A stretch of 64,000 nt of DNA from SPDF01 sp963812085 (GTDB lineage Bacteria; Gemmatimonadota; Gemmatimonadetes; Gemmatimonadales; GWC2-71-9): assembly GCA_963812085.1 (NCBI GenBank), contig CAWETL010000006.1:124001-188000 (forward strand). Reading direction: 5' to 3'. Positions 41,083-50,082 of the stretch are shown piece by piece. A program made the position numbers and the translations under genes. Numbering within the stretch: the first letter of the stretch is position 1; the number at the start of each line of letters is the position of its first letter. The notes under the pieces are model-generated. The model searched no databases, was not told where the DNA came from, and worked only from the letters and a program-made list of their open reading frames with translations.

Positions 41083-42074
41083 CCAGCACCGCGTTCACCC
41101 GGCAGGCCGGCATCGAGGTGCCGCTCATCTGCGGCGCCATGTACCCCTGCAGCAACCCCGAGCTCGTCGCCGCCGTGTCGGACGCCGGCGGCCTCGGCAT
41201 CGTGCAGCCGATTTCGCTCACTTACGTCCACGGCCACGACTTCCGCGAGGGGCTCCGCCTCATCAAGCGGCTCACCTCCCGCCCCATCGGCATGAATGCC
41301 CTCATCGAGGCCTCGTCGAAGACCTACCACGAGCGAATGATCCGCTGGGTGGACGTGGCCCTCGAGGAAGGGGTGCGTTTCTTCGTGACCTCGCTCGGCA
41401 ACCCGAAGTGGGTGGTCGAGAAGGCGCACGCGGTGGGCGGCGTGGTCTATCACGACGTGACCGAACGGAAGTGGGCGGACAAGGGACTGGCGGCCGGGGT
41501 AGACGGGCTGATCGCCGTCAACCGGCGGGCCGGAGGCCACGCGGGCCCCAAGGACGTCGAGGAACTCTGGACAGAACTGGGCGGGCTCGGTGTGCCGCTC
41601 ATCTGCGCCGGCGGCGTGGGCGATGAATCCCACTTCGTCGAGGCGCTCCGGATCGGCTACGCCGGCGTGCAGATGGGCACGCGCTTCATCGCCACGACCG
41701 AGTGCCGCGCCAGCGAGGTCTACAAGCAGGCCATCGTGAAGGCGCACGCCGAGGACATCGTGCTGAGCGAGCGCATCACCGGGGTGCCGGTGGCCGTCAT
41801 CAACACACCCTACATCCAGCGCATGGGGCTCCGCGCCGGCCCCATCGCCCGGTGGATGCTCCGCGGCCGCCGGAGGAAGCGCTGGATGCGGAGCATCTAC
41901 GCGCTCAAGTCCCTCTTTCAGCTCAAGCACGCCTCGCTCGACGAGTCGGGGCAGAAGGACTTCTGGCAGGCGGGCAAGAGCGTGGACGGCATCCACGCCG
42001 TCGAGCCCGCCGGCGCCATCGTGCGCCGGTTTGCCGCGGCGGCGGACGCAGCCGGTCTCAAGGGCACGGCCTGA
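41079..42074 (+). CDS. FMN-dependent NAD(P)H oxidoreductase (nitronate monooxygenase/FabK-like)
   Basis: A 331-residue TIM-barrel flavoprotein: PLICGAMYPCSNPELVAAVSDAGGLGIV (N-terminal FMN region), VNRRAGGHAGPKD (phosphate/His loop) and ICAGGVGDESHFVEALRIGYAGVQMGTRF (second FMN-phosphate site). Such enzymes oxidise nitronates or reduce enoyl-ACP; the long C-terminal extension (RRKRWMRSIYALKSLFQLKHA) sets this subfamily apart. Coupled to the DUF4442 thioesterase, which hints at a fatty-acid-related substrate. Confidence 0.85.
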   Translation: MTSTAFTRQAGIEVPLICGAMYPCSNPELVAAVSDAGGLGIVQPISLTYVHGHDFREGLRLIKRLTSRPIGMNALIEASSKTYHERMIRWVDVALEEGVRFFVTSLGNPKWVVEKAHAVGGVVYHDVTERKWADKGLAAGVDGLIAVNRRAGGHAGPKDVEELWTELGGLGVPLICAGGVGDESHFVEALRIGYAGVQMGTRFIATTECRASEVYKQAIVKAHAEDIVLSERITGVPVAVINTPYIQRMGLRAGPIARWMLRGRRRKRWMRSIYALKSLFQLKHASLDESGQKDFWQAGKSVDGIHAVEPAGAIVRRFAAAADAAGLKGTA

Positions 42075-42087
42075 CGGGAAACCCCTC

Positions 42088-42873
42088 ATGAACATCCTGG
42101 TGGACCCGGGCGCCCACCCACTCGTCGCGCACCGGGGCGCCTCCGCCGAAGCTCCCGAAAACACCCTCCCCGCCTTCCAGCGGGCCGCCGACCTCGGCGT
42201 GGACGCCTTCGAGTTCGACGTGCGCCTCACGGCCGACGGCGAGGTGGTGGTCCACCACGATCCGGTACTCGATCGCACCACCGACCTGACCGGTCCGCTC
42301 TCCGCCCTCACCCTCGCCCAGCTCCGCGCCGCCGATGCCGGATACCGGTTCACCAGCGACGGCGGGGCCACCCTTCCCTTCCGTGGCCGCCGGGTCCTGA
42401 TCCCCACGCTGGACGAGGTGCTCGTCGCCTTCCCCGCGATGCCGCTCCTGATCGAACTCAAGGAGGTGGCGGGGCAGGAGCGGGTGCGGGAGGTCATCCT
42501 GCGCCACGGCGCCGCCGGGCGCTGCCTCGTGGCCTCGGAGCACCACGAGGCGCTGGACTGCTTCCGCGACGGACGGTTCCTGGTGGGCGCGAGCCGGAAG
42601 GACATCCTCCGCCTGCTCATCGGCTCCGTCACCTGGAGCCGACCCCGAAGGGTGGCCTACCGAGCCCTCTCGGTGCCGGACCGGCACCACCTCATACCGG
42701 TCGCCACCCGCCGGTTCATTGCGGACGCCCACCGACTCGGCTGCCCGGTCCACATCTGGACGGTCGATGACCCCGCCGATGCCGCCCGGTTCCGGGCCCG
42801 GGGAGCCAACGGCATCCTCACCAACGATCCCGGCCGGCTCGCGGGCTTCCGGACGCAGGCCGCAACTCCCTAA
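42088..42873 (+). CDS. Glycerophosphodiester phosphodiesterase
   Basis: A 261-residue TIM barrel with the GDPD signature: LVAHRGASAEAPENTLPAF, EFDVRLTADGEVVVHHDPVLDRTTD (catalytic Glu, Asp, His and metal ligands), IPTLDEVL and HIWTVDDPADAARF near the end. It hydrolyses glycerophosphodiesters to glycerol-3-phosphate and an alcohol. No signal peptide, so cytosolic (UgpQ-like). Probably the last gene of the 40600-42873 unit. Confidence 0.92.
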   Translation: MNILVDPGAHPLVAHRGASAEAPENTLPAFQRAADLGVDAFEFDVRLTADGEVVVHHDPVLDRTTDLTGPLSALTLAQLRAADAGYRFTSDGGATLPFRGRRVLIPTLDEVLVAFPAMPLLIELKEVAGQERVREVILRHGAAGRCLVASEHHEALDCFRDGRFLVGASRKDILRLLIGSVTWSRPRRVAYRALSVPDRHHLIPVATRRFIADAHRLGCPVHIWTVDDPADAARFRARGANGILTNDPGRLAGFRTQAATP

Positions 42874-42893
42874 GCTCTGCCAGGCCAGTCCTT

Positions 42894-42993
42894 TGTCATT
42901 GCGAGGAGGGCCCGGGAGGGGCCGCCGAAGGGGCGCACCATGGTGCGCCCCTTCGGCAGATCGCTTCGGCCTCCTCGTGGCCTCGCAATGACA
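42894..42993. repeat. 100-bp palindromic intergenic repeat (MITE/REP-like)
   Basis: Perfect 13-bp terminal inverted repeats TGTCATTGCGAGG (42894-42906) and CCTCGCAATGACA (42981-42993) enclose an internal 34-bp perfect palindrome (42924-42957). The TGTCATTGCGAGG end is of a type I have seen dispersed between genes in many bacteria. No coding capacity. It may also act as a terminator after the GDPD gene. Confidence 0.8.
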
Positions 42994-43006
42994 GAAGCCA
43001 TGGGGG

Positions 43007-43062
43007 TTGACGGCGTCAGTACCAGCATAGTATCATATTATCCGGCTGAAAGGATATAATGA
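43007..43062 (+). promoter_or_regulatory. Promoter with imperfect operator for the ArsR-methyltransferase gene
   Basis: -35 TTGACG (43007-43012), 18-base spacer, -10 TATCAT (43031-43036). An imperfect inverted repeat, TCATATTATCC (43033-43043) and GGATATAATGA (43052-43062), 9 of 11 pairing, overlaps the -10, RBS (AAGGA) and start codon: a plausible ArsR autoregulatory site. Confidence 0.55.
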
Positions 43063-44045
43063 CAGTGCCCGCCGTCCTCGACCGTCTCAGCGCCCTGGCC
43101 GACCTCACCCGGAGCCGCTTGCTCCTGGTGCTGGAGGGAAACGCCCTCACGGTCGGTGAACTCTGCCAGGCGCTGCGCCTCCCGCAGTCCACGGTGAGCC
43201 GGCACCTGAAGCTTCTGTCCGACGAGGGCTGGGTGTCGGCGCGCGCCGAGGGGACCAGCAATCGCTATCGCGCGGCCCTGCGGGAGCTGGACCCCGCGGC
43301 GCGGCAGCTCTGGCAACTCGTACGCGACGAGATCGCCAAGGCGCCAGCGGCCCGGCAGGACGCTCAGCGGCTCCGCGCTGTCCTGGCCGATCGGACGACC
43401 AAGTCGCGGGAGTTCTTCGCCTCGTCCGCCGGTCAGTGGGACCGGCTCCGGGGCGAACTCTTCGGCGCCCGCGCGGAGCTGGCGGCCCTGCCGGCCCTGC
43501 TCGATGACGGGTGGACGGTCGGCGATCTCGGCGCTGGAACCGGACAGGTGGCGGCCTCGCTGGCACCGTTCGTCCGGCGCGTGGTCGCGGTGGACGGTTC
43601 GGCGCCGATGCTCGAGGCGGCACGCAAGCGTCTGGCGCCGTTCGCCAACGTGGAACTCCGTCGGGGCGAGCTCGAGGCACTGCCGATCGAAGACCACTCG
43701 CTGGACGCCGCGGTGATCTCGCTCGCACTCCACCTGGCCCCCGAGCCGGCGCGCGTCCTCGCCGAGGCGGCGCGGGTGCTCCGCCCGGGCGGCAGGCTCC
43801 TGATCGTGGACATGATGCCGCACGAGCGGACCGATCTCTCCGAGTCGATGGGCCATCTCTGGCCGGGGTTCGACGCGGATTCAATTGCGACCTGGGGGCG
43901 CGCCGCCGGTTTCGAGCGGATGAGCTATCACCCACTGGCGGCCGACCCCACGGCCAAGGGCCCGACACTGTTCGCTGCGGTGGGTTGTACACCGCGAGGC
44001 ACGACCGTTCGACAGGACGTTTCCGCTTCCCCGCTTCCCCGCTGA
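43059..44045 (+). CDS. ArsR-type regulator fused to a SAM-dependent methyltransferase
   Basis: A 328-residue fusion. Residues 1-95 are an ArsR winged helix (LADLTRSRLLLVLEGNALTVGELCQALRLPQSTVSRHLKLLSDEGWV). Residues ~120-310 are a class I methyltransferase with GDLGAGTGQVAASL (SAM motif I), AVDGSAPMLEAARKRL, and VLRPGGRLLIVDMMPH. The metal-binding Cys motif of true ArsR is absent. It precedes ahcY by 8 bases, so it probably senses SAM or SAH and controls the methyl cycle. The final residues (SASPLPR) fall in a simple repeat. Confidence 0.88.
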   Translation: MTVPAVLDRLSALADLTRSRLLLVLEGNALTVGELCQALRLPQSTVSRHLKLLSDEGWVSARAEGTSNRYRAALRELDPAARQLWQLVRDEIAKAPAARQDAQRLRAVLADRTTKSREFFASSAGQWDRLRGELFGARAELAALPALLDDGWTVGDLGAGTGQVAASLAPFVRRVVAVDGSAPMLEAARKRLAPFANVELRRGELEALPIEDHSLDAAVISLALHLAPEPARVLAEAARVLRPGGRLLIVDMMPHERTDLSESMGHLWPGFDADSIATWGRAAGFERMSYHPLAADPTAKGPTLFAAVGCTPRGTTVRQDVSASPLPR

Positions 44046-44053
44046 GGTTTGAC

Positions 44054-45544
44054 ATGACCGCCGTCGCTCCAAGCCGCCATCCCTTCGCCGCCGCCCGCGC
44101 CCAGGGCCGCGAGCCGTTCAAGGTCGCCGACATCGCGCTCGCCGAATGGGGGCGCAACGAGATCCGCCTGGCCGAACATGAAATGCCCGGCCTGATGGCG
44201 CTCCGCGCCGAGTACAAGGGCAAGAAGCCGCTGGCCGGCGCCCGGATCATGGGCTCGCTTCACATGACGGTGCAGACCGCCGTGCTGATCGAGACGCTGG
44301 CGGAGCTCGGCGCCGACGTGCGCTGGGTGAGCTGCAACATCTTCTCGACCCAGGACCACGCGGCCGCGGCCGTGGTGGCCGGCCGGGACGGCAGTGCTGC
44401 CGACCCACGGGGCGTGCCGGTGTTCGCGTGGAAGGGGGAAACGCTGGAGGAGTACTGGTGGTGCACCGAGCAGGCGCTCGAGTGGCCCGACGGCGCCGGC
44501 CCGACGCTGCTCCTCGACGACGGTGGCGACGCCACCCTGCTCGTCCACAAGGGGGCGGATTACGAGGCCGCAGGCGCGGTGCCGGCATTCAACGAGGCCG
44601 CCGACTCCGAGGAGTGGGGCGTCATCCTCGAACTGCTCCGCCGGACGCTGAAGACCAACCCGGGAAAGTGGACCAAGCTCGCCGCCGGCATCCGGGGCGT
44701 GTCGGAAGAGACCACGACCGGCGTGCATCGCCTGTACGAGATGATGCAGGCCGGCACGCTCCGCTTCCCGGCCATCAACGTCAACGACGCCGTGACCAAG
44801 TCGAAGTTCGACAATCTCTACGGCTGCCGGCACTCGCTGACCGACGGCATCCTGCGCGCGAGCGACGTGATGCTGGCCGGCAAGGTGGCCGTGATCTGCG
44901 GCTACGGCGACGTGGGCAAGGGATGCGCGCAGGCGCTGAAGGGCCAGGGCGCGCGGGTCATCATCACGGAAATCGACCCGATTTGCGCGCTGCAGGCGGC
45001 GATGGAGGGCTACCAGGTGACCACCCTGGACGACGTGGTGACCACGGCCGACATCTTCATCACCGCCACCGGCAACAAGCAGGTCATCAGTGCACAGCAG
45101 ATGGCTCGGATGAAGGACAAGGCCATCGTCGGCAACATCGGCCATTTCGACAACGAGATCGACATGGCGGGACTCAAGAAGCTCCCCGGGGTCACCCGCG
45201 TCAACATCAAGCCGCAGTTCGACGAGTGGGTCTTTCCCGACGGCCACAGCGTGCTGGTCCTCGCCGAGGGGCGGCTCCTCAACCTGGGCTGCGCCACCGG
45301 GCACCCGAGCTTCGTGATGTCGGCCAGCTTCAGCAACCAGGTGATGGCGCAGATCGAGCTGCACACCAGCGCCGCCAAGTACGAGAAGAAGGTGTACACC
45401 CTGCCGAAGCATCTCGACGAGAAGGTGGCGCGGCTGCACCTCGGCAAGCTCGGCGTGAAGCTCACCGCGCTCACGCCGGAGCAGGCCACCTACCTCGGCG
45501 TCAAGCCCGAGGGACCGTACAAGGCGGATCACTACCGGTACTAG
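44054..45544 (+). CDS. ahcY: S-adenosylhomocysteine hydrolase
   Basis: A 496-residue NAD-dependent enzyme cleaving SAH to adenosine and homocysteine, clearing the product of methyl transfer. Motifs: GSLHMTVQTAVLIETL, WVSCNIFSTQDHAAAAV, SKFDNLYGCRHSLTDGI, GYGDVGKGCAQALKGQGARVIITEIDP (NAD site) and the universal C-terminal KADHYRY. The catalytic lysine lies in NDAVTKSKFDN. Directly follows the ArsR-methyltransferase gene and is followed by a strong hairpin. Confidence 0.97.
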   Translation: MTAVAPSRHPFAAARAQGREPFKVADIALAEWGRNEIRLAEHEMPGLMALRAEYKGKKPLAGARIMGSLHMTVQTAVLIETLAELGADVRWVSCNIFSTQDHAAAAVVAGRDGSAADPRGVPVFAWKGETLEEYWWCTEQALEWPDGAGPTLLLDDGGDATLLVHKGADYEAAGAVPAFNEAADSEEWGVILELLRRTLKTNPGKWTKLAAGIRGVSEETTTGVHRLYEMMQAGTLRFPAINVNDAVTKSKFDNLYGCRHSLTDGILRASDVMLAGKVAVICGYGDVGKGCAQALKGQGARVIITEIDPICALQAAMEGYQVTTLDDVVTTADIFITATGNKQVISAQQMARMKDKAIVGNIGHFDNEIDMAGLKKLPGVTRVNIKPQFDEWVFPDGHSVLVLAEGRLLNLGCATGHPSFVMSASFSNQVMAQIELHTSAAKYEKKVYTLPKHLDEKVARLHLGKLGVKLTALTPEQATYLGVKPEGPYKADHYRY

Positions 45545-45582
45545 TCGCCCGGAATCCTCGCGGGTGGAGCGTGCCGGAAGGG

Positions 45583-45616
45583 GACGGGGGGAGGGGCGTG
45601 TGCCCCTCCCCCCGTC
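45583..45616 (+). terminator. 15-bp stem hairpin after ahcY
   Basis: GACGGGGGGAGGGGC / GCCCCTCCCCCCGTC, perfect, loop GTGT, 39 bases after the ahcY stop. No T-run. Confidence 0.65.
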
Positions 45617-45702
45617 GTGTCGTCATCACTGACTCCCGTGGGTTACGGAGCCGGATGCCACGGAGTATTATTCCCAGCCTGACTCACTCACCCCGGGGAC
45701 CC

Positions 45703-46285
45703 ATGCTCCGCTCTCTGCGTTCCAGTCGCCGTTATCGCGCTTGTCGCCTGCGCCGGCCCGTCGATCACCGTCACGCAGGACCCCACCATCCCGATGCCGG
45801 GCGCCGCCACCTACTACTGGGGGCCGCCGCCGGAACACGTCCCCAACGGGCAGGGTGTGGTGGCGCAGAGCCCGATCATCCAGGAGCGAATCAAGACGGC
45901 GATCGACAACGAGTTGCGGAACAAGGGCTATCGGCAGACCGACTCCGCCCAGGCCACTTTCATGGTCCGCTTTGCCGTCGGCTCCAAGACCACCCAGACG
46001 CAGGTCAACGCCAACACCTCGACAGGCGCAGGGGTGGCAAGTTCAAACGTCTGTGGCGGCGCGGCGTGCTGGAGCGGATGGGACTACGGCTGGTACGGCA
46101 GCCAGACGACCGACGTGCAGTCCCGGCAGTCGGGCGTGGTGGTGGACCTGGTGGACCGGAAGACGAAGACGCTGGCCTGGCGCGGGATCTATGCGAAAGA
46201 GGCCACCGGGAAGGTACCGACGCAGGAAGCGGTGCAGGAAGCGGTGACCAAGCTCTTCGCGAAGCTTCCGGCGGCGGGCAAATAG
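45703..46285 (+). CDS. DUF4136 lipoprotein, copy 1, with a frameshifted signal peptide
   Basis: The mature DUF4136 domain (ATYYWGPPPEHVPN, RIKTAIDNELRNKGYRQTDSAQATFMVRF, SGVVVDLVDRKTKTLAWRG, KLFAKLPAAGK) is intact from 45719. In its frame the preceding codons give a lipoprotein signal (VPVAVIALVACAGPS) but no start codon before the stop at 45680. The ATG at 45703 (MLRSLR...) is one base out of frame with it. A single-base insertion or two-base loss near 45714-45722 would explain this; otherwise only an unexported form from ATG 45794 is possible. Paralogue of the next gene. Confidence 0.7.
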
Positions 46286-46355
46286 ATGTAGGTCTGTGCC
46301 TCATGGGGCCTGGCCCCCGGTGGCCGTGCATTCTCTCACACTCTCTGGAGTCGCC

Positions 46356-46925
46356 ATGTCCGTTCGTTCACTCCCCCTCGCCGGCCTGGCCGTCTTGATG
46401 GCCTGCGGCCCGAACGTTACCACGCAGACCAATCCCTCCATCCCGGTTCCGGTGGGCGCCACCTACGAGTGGGTTGGCACCGCCGACGTCAACGGAAACG
46501 ACCCGGTCGTCTCGAACGAAATCGTGCAGTCGCAGATCCAGACCGCGATCGAAGCGCAGATGGCCGCCAAGGGGTACAAGAAGGTGGTCAACGACCCCAA
46601 GGCCATGTTCTACGTCCGCTACTACCTCGGCACCAAGACCCAGACCAGCTACATGACCACCAGCATGGGCGTCGGCGGTCCGGGCTACGGGTACGGCTGG
46701 GGCGGGTACTACGGCGGCGGCGTGAGCACGACACAGCCGATCGAGACCACCCAGGGCAACGTGATCGTGGACCTGGTCCAGATGGGCACCAATACGCTGG
46801 TGTGGCGCGGCACGATGACGGGCGAGATGAGCAACAAGGCGCCGACCCAGCAGCGGATCAATGAAGCGACCAAGACGGTGATGGCTGGCCTGCCCCCGGC
46901 GGGTGGAGTACCGGCCAAGAAGTAG
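46356..46925 (+). CDS. DUF4136 lipoprotein, copy 2
   Basis: A 189-residue lipoprotein: signal with lipobox (VLMAC, Cys about 17), then the DUF4136 domain: TYEWVGTADVNG, QSQIQTAIEAQMAAKGYKKV, AMFYVRYYLGTKTQT, a Gly/Tyr-rich loop (GGPGYGYGWGGYYGGG), and GNVIVDLVQMGTNTLVWRGTM. The family is exported and of unknown role. Intact, unlike its upstream paralogue. Confidence 0.85.
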   Translation: MSVRSLPLAGLAVLMACGPNVTTQTNPSIPVPVGATYEWVGTADVNGNDPVVSNEIVQSQIQTAIEAQMAAKGYKKVVNDPKAMFYVRYYLGTKTQTSYMTTSMGVGGPGYGYGWGGYYGGGVSTTQPIETTQGNVIVDLVQMGTNTLVWRGTMTGEMSNKAPTQQRINEATKTVMAGLPPAGGVPAKK

Positions 46926-46944
46926 CTCGGAGGATCCTCCAGGG

Positions 46945-46979
46945 CGAACGGGCCCGCGCACCTCGCGCGGGCCCGTTCG
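46945..46979. terminator. Bidirectional terminator hairpin
   Basis: Perfect 15-bp stem CGAACGGGCCCGCGC / GCGCGGGCCCGTTCG with loop ACCTC, between convergent DUF4136 and DUF4403 genes. Confidence 0.75.
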
Positions 46980-46983
46980 TCGT

Positions 46984-48501
46984 TCAGGGCGTCGAGACGG
47001 CTGGTTTCGGGCCGGCCGGTTTCGGGCGGGCGGGAGTCGAGTCGGTCTTCGCCGAGTTTGCAGGGCCCGCGCCGGGCGGGTAGAGGTGGATGAGGATGGA
47101 GCCCTTCCCCTGCACGATCACCCGCGCGACGAGCGCGTCCGGTGCCGCCCAGACGCCGACGGGCTGCGCGCTCGTGAGAGTGGTCTGGAGCCGCAGGCCG
47201 GGCGCCAGCTCCCGGTTCATGTTCTTCTCCGCGAGCACGCGCGCCTTCTCGAGGGTCGGGGCCAGGTTCACCTTGATCGCCTCCCGAAGGAACTGCGTGA
47301 TGCGGTCGCCGGACGCCAGCCAGGCGAGCGCCCCGGTCAGCGCATCGGTGGTCCCGGCATCGAGGGTCAGGTCCGGCATCGTGAGCACGCCCATCGAGTC
47401 GATCTGCGGATGCCCGACGGCGTAGAGCGTGCCGTTGGCCGCGCCCGAAACGGTCAACCCGACGGACACCCGGCCGTCGCCGAGGGGGGCCGGCTTGAGG
47501 TGCTTGATGGCGATGGTGTGGTTGCCCACCTTGATCTTGGTCTTCGGAGGCGCCTTGGACAGGATGTCCTCCGCCACGTCGTACGGCAGGCGCCCCTCGC
47601 TCAGGATGAGCAGGTCGGGCGTCGGGGCCGGGCTCCGGTCGGGCGGCAGGAGTGGATTGGTCGAGGCGGCGGGCTTGGGGCCGCCGATGATGCGGGGGTT
47701 GGCCTCCAGTCCGGCCTGCCACAACAGTGAGTCGCTCGAGGTCGTGGGCGGCAGGAACCGCAGCGAGACCGGATTGATGAGGAGCCAGAGGCTGTCGGTG
47801 AGTCGAAGCGGCTTCTGGATCGTGGCCCAGACCCCCTCCACGGTCGTCCGAAGCGGGAAGCTGCCGATCTTGCGGTCCGCCTTCGTGAGCTCACCCTGCA
47901 GCGCTCCTTCCGCCGCGGTCAGCACTTTCTCCGTGACGTCGATGTGCGCCGCGGTCACCTCGCACTGGTCCCGCTCGGTGTCCGTCAGCGGGACCGCCTT
48001 GACGGTGGACTTGGCCCGCAGCATCCACGTGTCGTCAATCCGCCCCGTGACGCTCAGAGTCAGCCTGGCGCGCGGCTGCTCGTCGCCCGTCCCGCACGAG
48101 GCGCTCACCTCCGGGATGACTGGCGCGTTGTACCACCCACGGCCCTGGTAATGCAGCACCGAGGAAATGGTGATCGTGCGCCCGGCCAGGCCCACCTTGA
48201 ACGGCTCCCGCGTGATCTCGTAGGCGATGTGGAGCCGGTCGTTGCCCTTGACGGGCAGCTTGTCCCCGATCTTGCCGATGGTCTTGGGCACCGACGTCTC
48301 GAGCCAGGCCAAGGCGGGCGCCAAGTCGTAGCGAACCGGGATCTCGAGCCGGGAGGGGGGCACCGGCGGGAGCGATTCCACGGCGACGCCCGTCACCGCC
48401 GCGGGCGGCGTTGCGTTGAACGAGCGGCCCCGACAGGAGGCGGTGGAGAGCACGAGGAGGGCGGCGAGCGTCCGGGCGAGTCGATCACGGTGGATAGTCA
48501 T
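46984..48501 (-). CDS. DUF4403 family lipoprotein, copy 1
   Basis: A 505-residue exported protein, lipobox near residue 23 (LSTASC). It follows the DUF4403 plan: SRLEIPVRYDLAPALAWLETSVPKTIG, LHIAYEITREPFKVGLAGRTITIS, RLTDSLWLLINPVSL and a second repeat ending LEKARVLAEKNMNRELAPGLRLQTTL. Two TULIP/LEA-like sheets would bind lipid; function is unknown. Its neighbour at 48622-50082 is a paralogue with about half the residues alike. Confidence 0.85.
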   Translation of the reverse strand: MTIHRDRLARTLAALLVLSTASCRGRSFNATPPAAVTGVAVESLPPVPPSRLEIPVRYDLAPALAWLETSVPKTIGKIGDKLPVKGNDRLHIAYEITREPFKVGLAGRTITISSVLHYQGRGWYNAPVIPEVSASCGTGDEQPRARLTLSVTGRIDDTWMLRAKSTVKAVPLTDTERDQCEVTAAHIDVTEKVLTAAEGALQGELTKADRKIGSFPLRTTVEGVWATIQKPLRLTDSLWLLINPVSLRFLPPTTSSDSLLWQAGLEANPRIIGGPKPAASTNPLLPPDRSPAPTPDLLILSEGRLPYDVAEDILSKAPPKTKIKVGNHTIAIKHLKPAPLGDGRVSVGLTVSGAANGTLYAVGHPQIDSMGVLTMPDLTLDAGTTDALTGALAWLASGDRITQFLREAIKVNLAPTLEKARVLAEKNMNRELAPGLRLQTTLTSAQPVGVWAAPDALVARVIVQGKGSILIHLYPPGAGPANSAKTDSTPARPKPAGPKPAVSTP

Positions 48502-48621
48502 GGACAGAAACTATAACCGGGATGCCAGCCGTCGGTGGGCCCGACAGGTTCGCGTCCGTCTCCCCCGACGGAGTCCCAACGATGCCGCTCCCGATTCGGG
48601 GCCTTCACGCTGCTTCGTTGT

Positions 48622-50082
48622 TCAGGGGCGCGGCGCCTTCCCGGTGCGCGGCGGCGGTTTCAGGTGGACGGTGATGCTCCCTTGGCCGGTCACCAGGACC
48701 CGCGCGACGAGCGCTTGAGTGCCCGCCCAGACGCCCACCGGCTCCGCGCTCTTGAGCGTGGTGTGCAGGAGGACCCCCGGTGCCAGCTCCCGGTTCAGGT
48801 TCTCCTCGGCCAGAGCGCGGCCCTTCTCGATCGTCGGGGCAAGGTCGATGGTCACCGCCGTTCGCAGGTATTGCTGGACCGCATCTGTCTCGATGAGCCA
48901 ATGCACTGCGCCGCCGAGGGCGCTGACCGTGCCGGCGTCCAGGGCCAGATCGGGCATGGTGAGCTGCCCTGCCCCGTCGATATGCGGATGTCCCACGCCG
49001 TAGAGCGTGCCTTCCGCGGCACCGCTCACCGTCAGGCCCACGGCCAGCCGGCCGTCACCGAGCCCGATCGGCTTGAGATGCTCGATGACGAGTGTGCGCT
49101 GCCCCAGCTTGATTTTCTTCCCGAGCACCACCTTTGAGAGGATCGCTTCCGCCACGTCGTAGGGGAGGGTGCCCTCGCTCTGGATCACCAAGGCCGAAGG
49201 GAGTGACGGACCTTGATCAAGCGGGAGGAGCGGCTCCGCGGTCGAGTCGGGCCGCGGGCCGCCGACGATCTGGGGCCTGGCCGTGAGTCCCGCGAGATAC
49301 AGCAACGTGTCGCCCACGACGTTCGGGCGACGGAGCCGTACCGATACCGGTCGGACCAGGAGCCACAGGCTGTCGGTCAGGCGGATCGGTTGCCGCAACA
49401 CGCTCCAGACGTCCTCGACGTTCGCCCTGAGCGGGAAGGCGCGCGCCACCCGCTCGACCTCGTCCACCTCACCCTGCAATGCCTGCTCAGCGGCGGACAG
49501 CACCTTTTCGGTGACGTCGATCTTCAAGGCGGTGACCTTGCACTCGTCCCGCTCGCCGGCGGTCAGCGGCTGCGCGCTCGCAGTCGCCGTGGGCGCCAGC
49601 ATCCACCGATCGTTCACCCTGATTGTGGCTCGAAGCACCAAGCGGGCGCGGGGTCGCTTGCCTCCGGAGCCGCAGGAGGCGCTGACCTCCGGCAGGAGCG
49701 GAGGGTCGTACCACGCCTGCCCCTCATAGTGGATGATGGAGGAGACCTGGGCGGTGCTGCCACGGATCGACACGCGGAATGGTTCGCGCGTGATGGTGTA
49801 CGCGATATGCACCCGGTCATTGTCCGGGATGGCGATGCGCTGATTGATGTCGCCGATGTTGAGCGGAACCTCGGCCTCGAGCCAGTCCAGGGCCGGGCGG
49901 AGATCGTAGGTAACCGGGATGTCCAGCTGGGAGGGCAGGACCGGCGGCAGCGATTCCGCCCGGGTGGCAGCGCTCGCCGTCGGCGGGGGCGCGACGAACT
50001 TTTCGCTGCGTCCGCAGCTCGCTGCCATCAGTGGCAGCAGGAGCCCTGCCGCCCAGGCGGCCGGACGGTGCCACGTGCGCAT
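48622..50082 (-). CDS. DUF4403 family lipoprotein, copy 2
   Basis: A 486-residue paralogue of the preceding gene: lipobox MAASC (about 24), SQLDIPVTYDLRPALDWLEAEVPLNIG, VHIAYTITREPFRVSIRGSTAQVSS, RLTDSLWLLVRPVSVRL, PTIEKGRALAEENLNRELAPGVLLHTTL. Start ATG 50082 after GAGGA. The two copies are 120 bases apart on the same strand and probably co-transcribed. Confidence 0.85.
   Translation of the reverse strand: MRTWHRPAAWAAGLLLPLMAASCGRSEKFVAPPPTASAATRAESLPPVLPSQLDIPVTYDLRPALDWLEAEVPLNIGDINQRIAIPDNDRVHIAYTITREPFRVSIRGSTAQVSSIIHYEGQAWYDPPLLPEVSASCGSGGKRPRARLVLRATIRVNDRWMLAPTATASAQPLTAGERDECKVTALKIDVTEKVLSAAEQALQGEVDEVERVARAFPLRANVEDVWSVLRQPIRLTDSLWLLVRPVSVRLRRPNVVGDTLLYLAGLTARPQIVGGPRPDSTAEPLLPLDQGPSLPSALVIQSEGTLPYDVAEAILSKVVLGKKIKLGQRTLVIEHLKPIGLGDGRLAVGLTVSGAAEGTLYGVGHPHIDGAGQLTMPDLALDAGTVSALGGAVHWLIETDAVQQYLRTAVTIDLAPTIEKGRALAEENLNRELAPGVLLHTTLKSAEPVGVWAGTQALVARVLVTGQGSITVHLKPPPRTGKAPRP

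Noticed and set aside
43994..44053. SAH riboswitch before ahcY
   Set aside because: Only 8 bases separate the upstream gene from ahcY and the fusion gene's own leader is too short for a known SAH aptamer.
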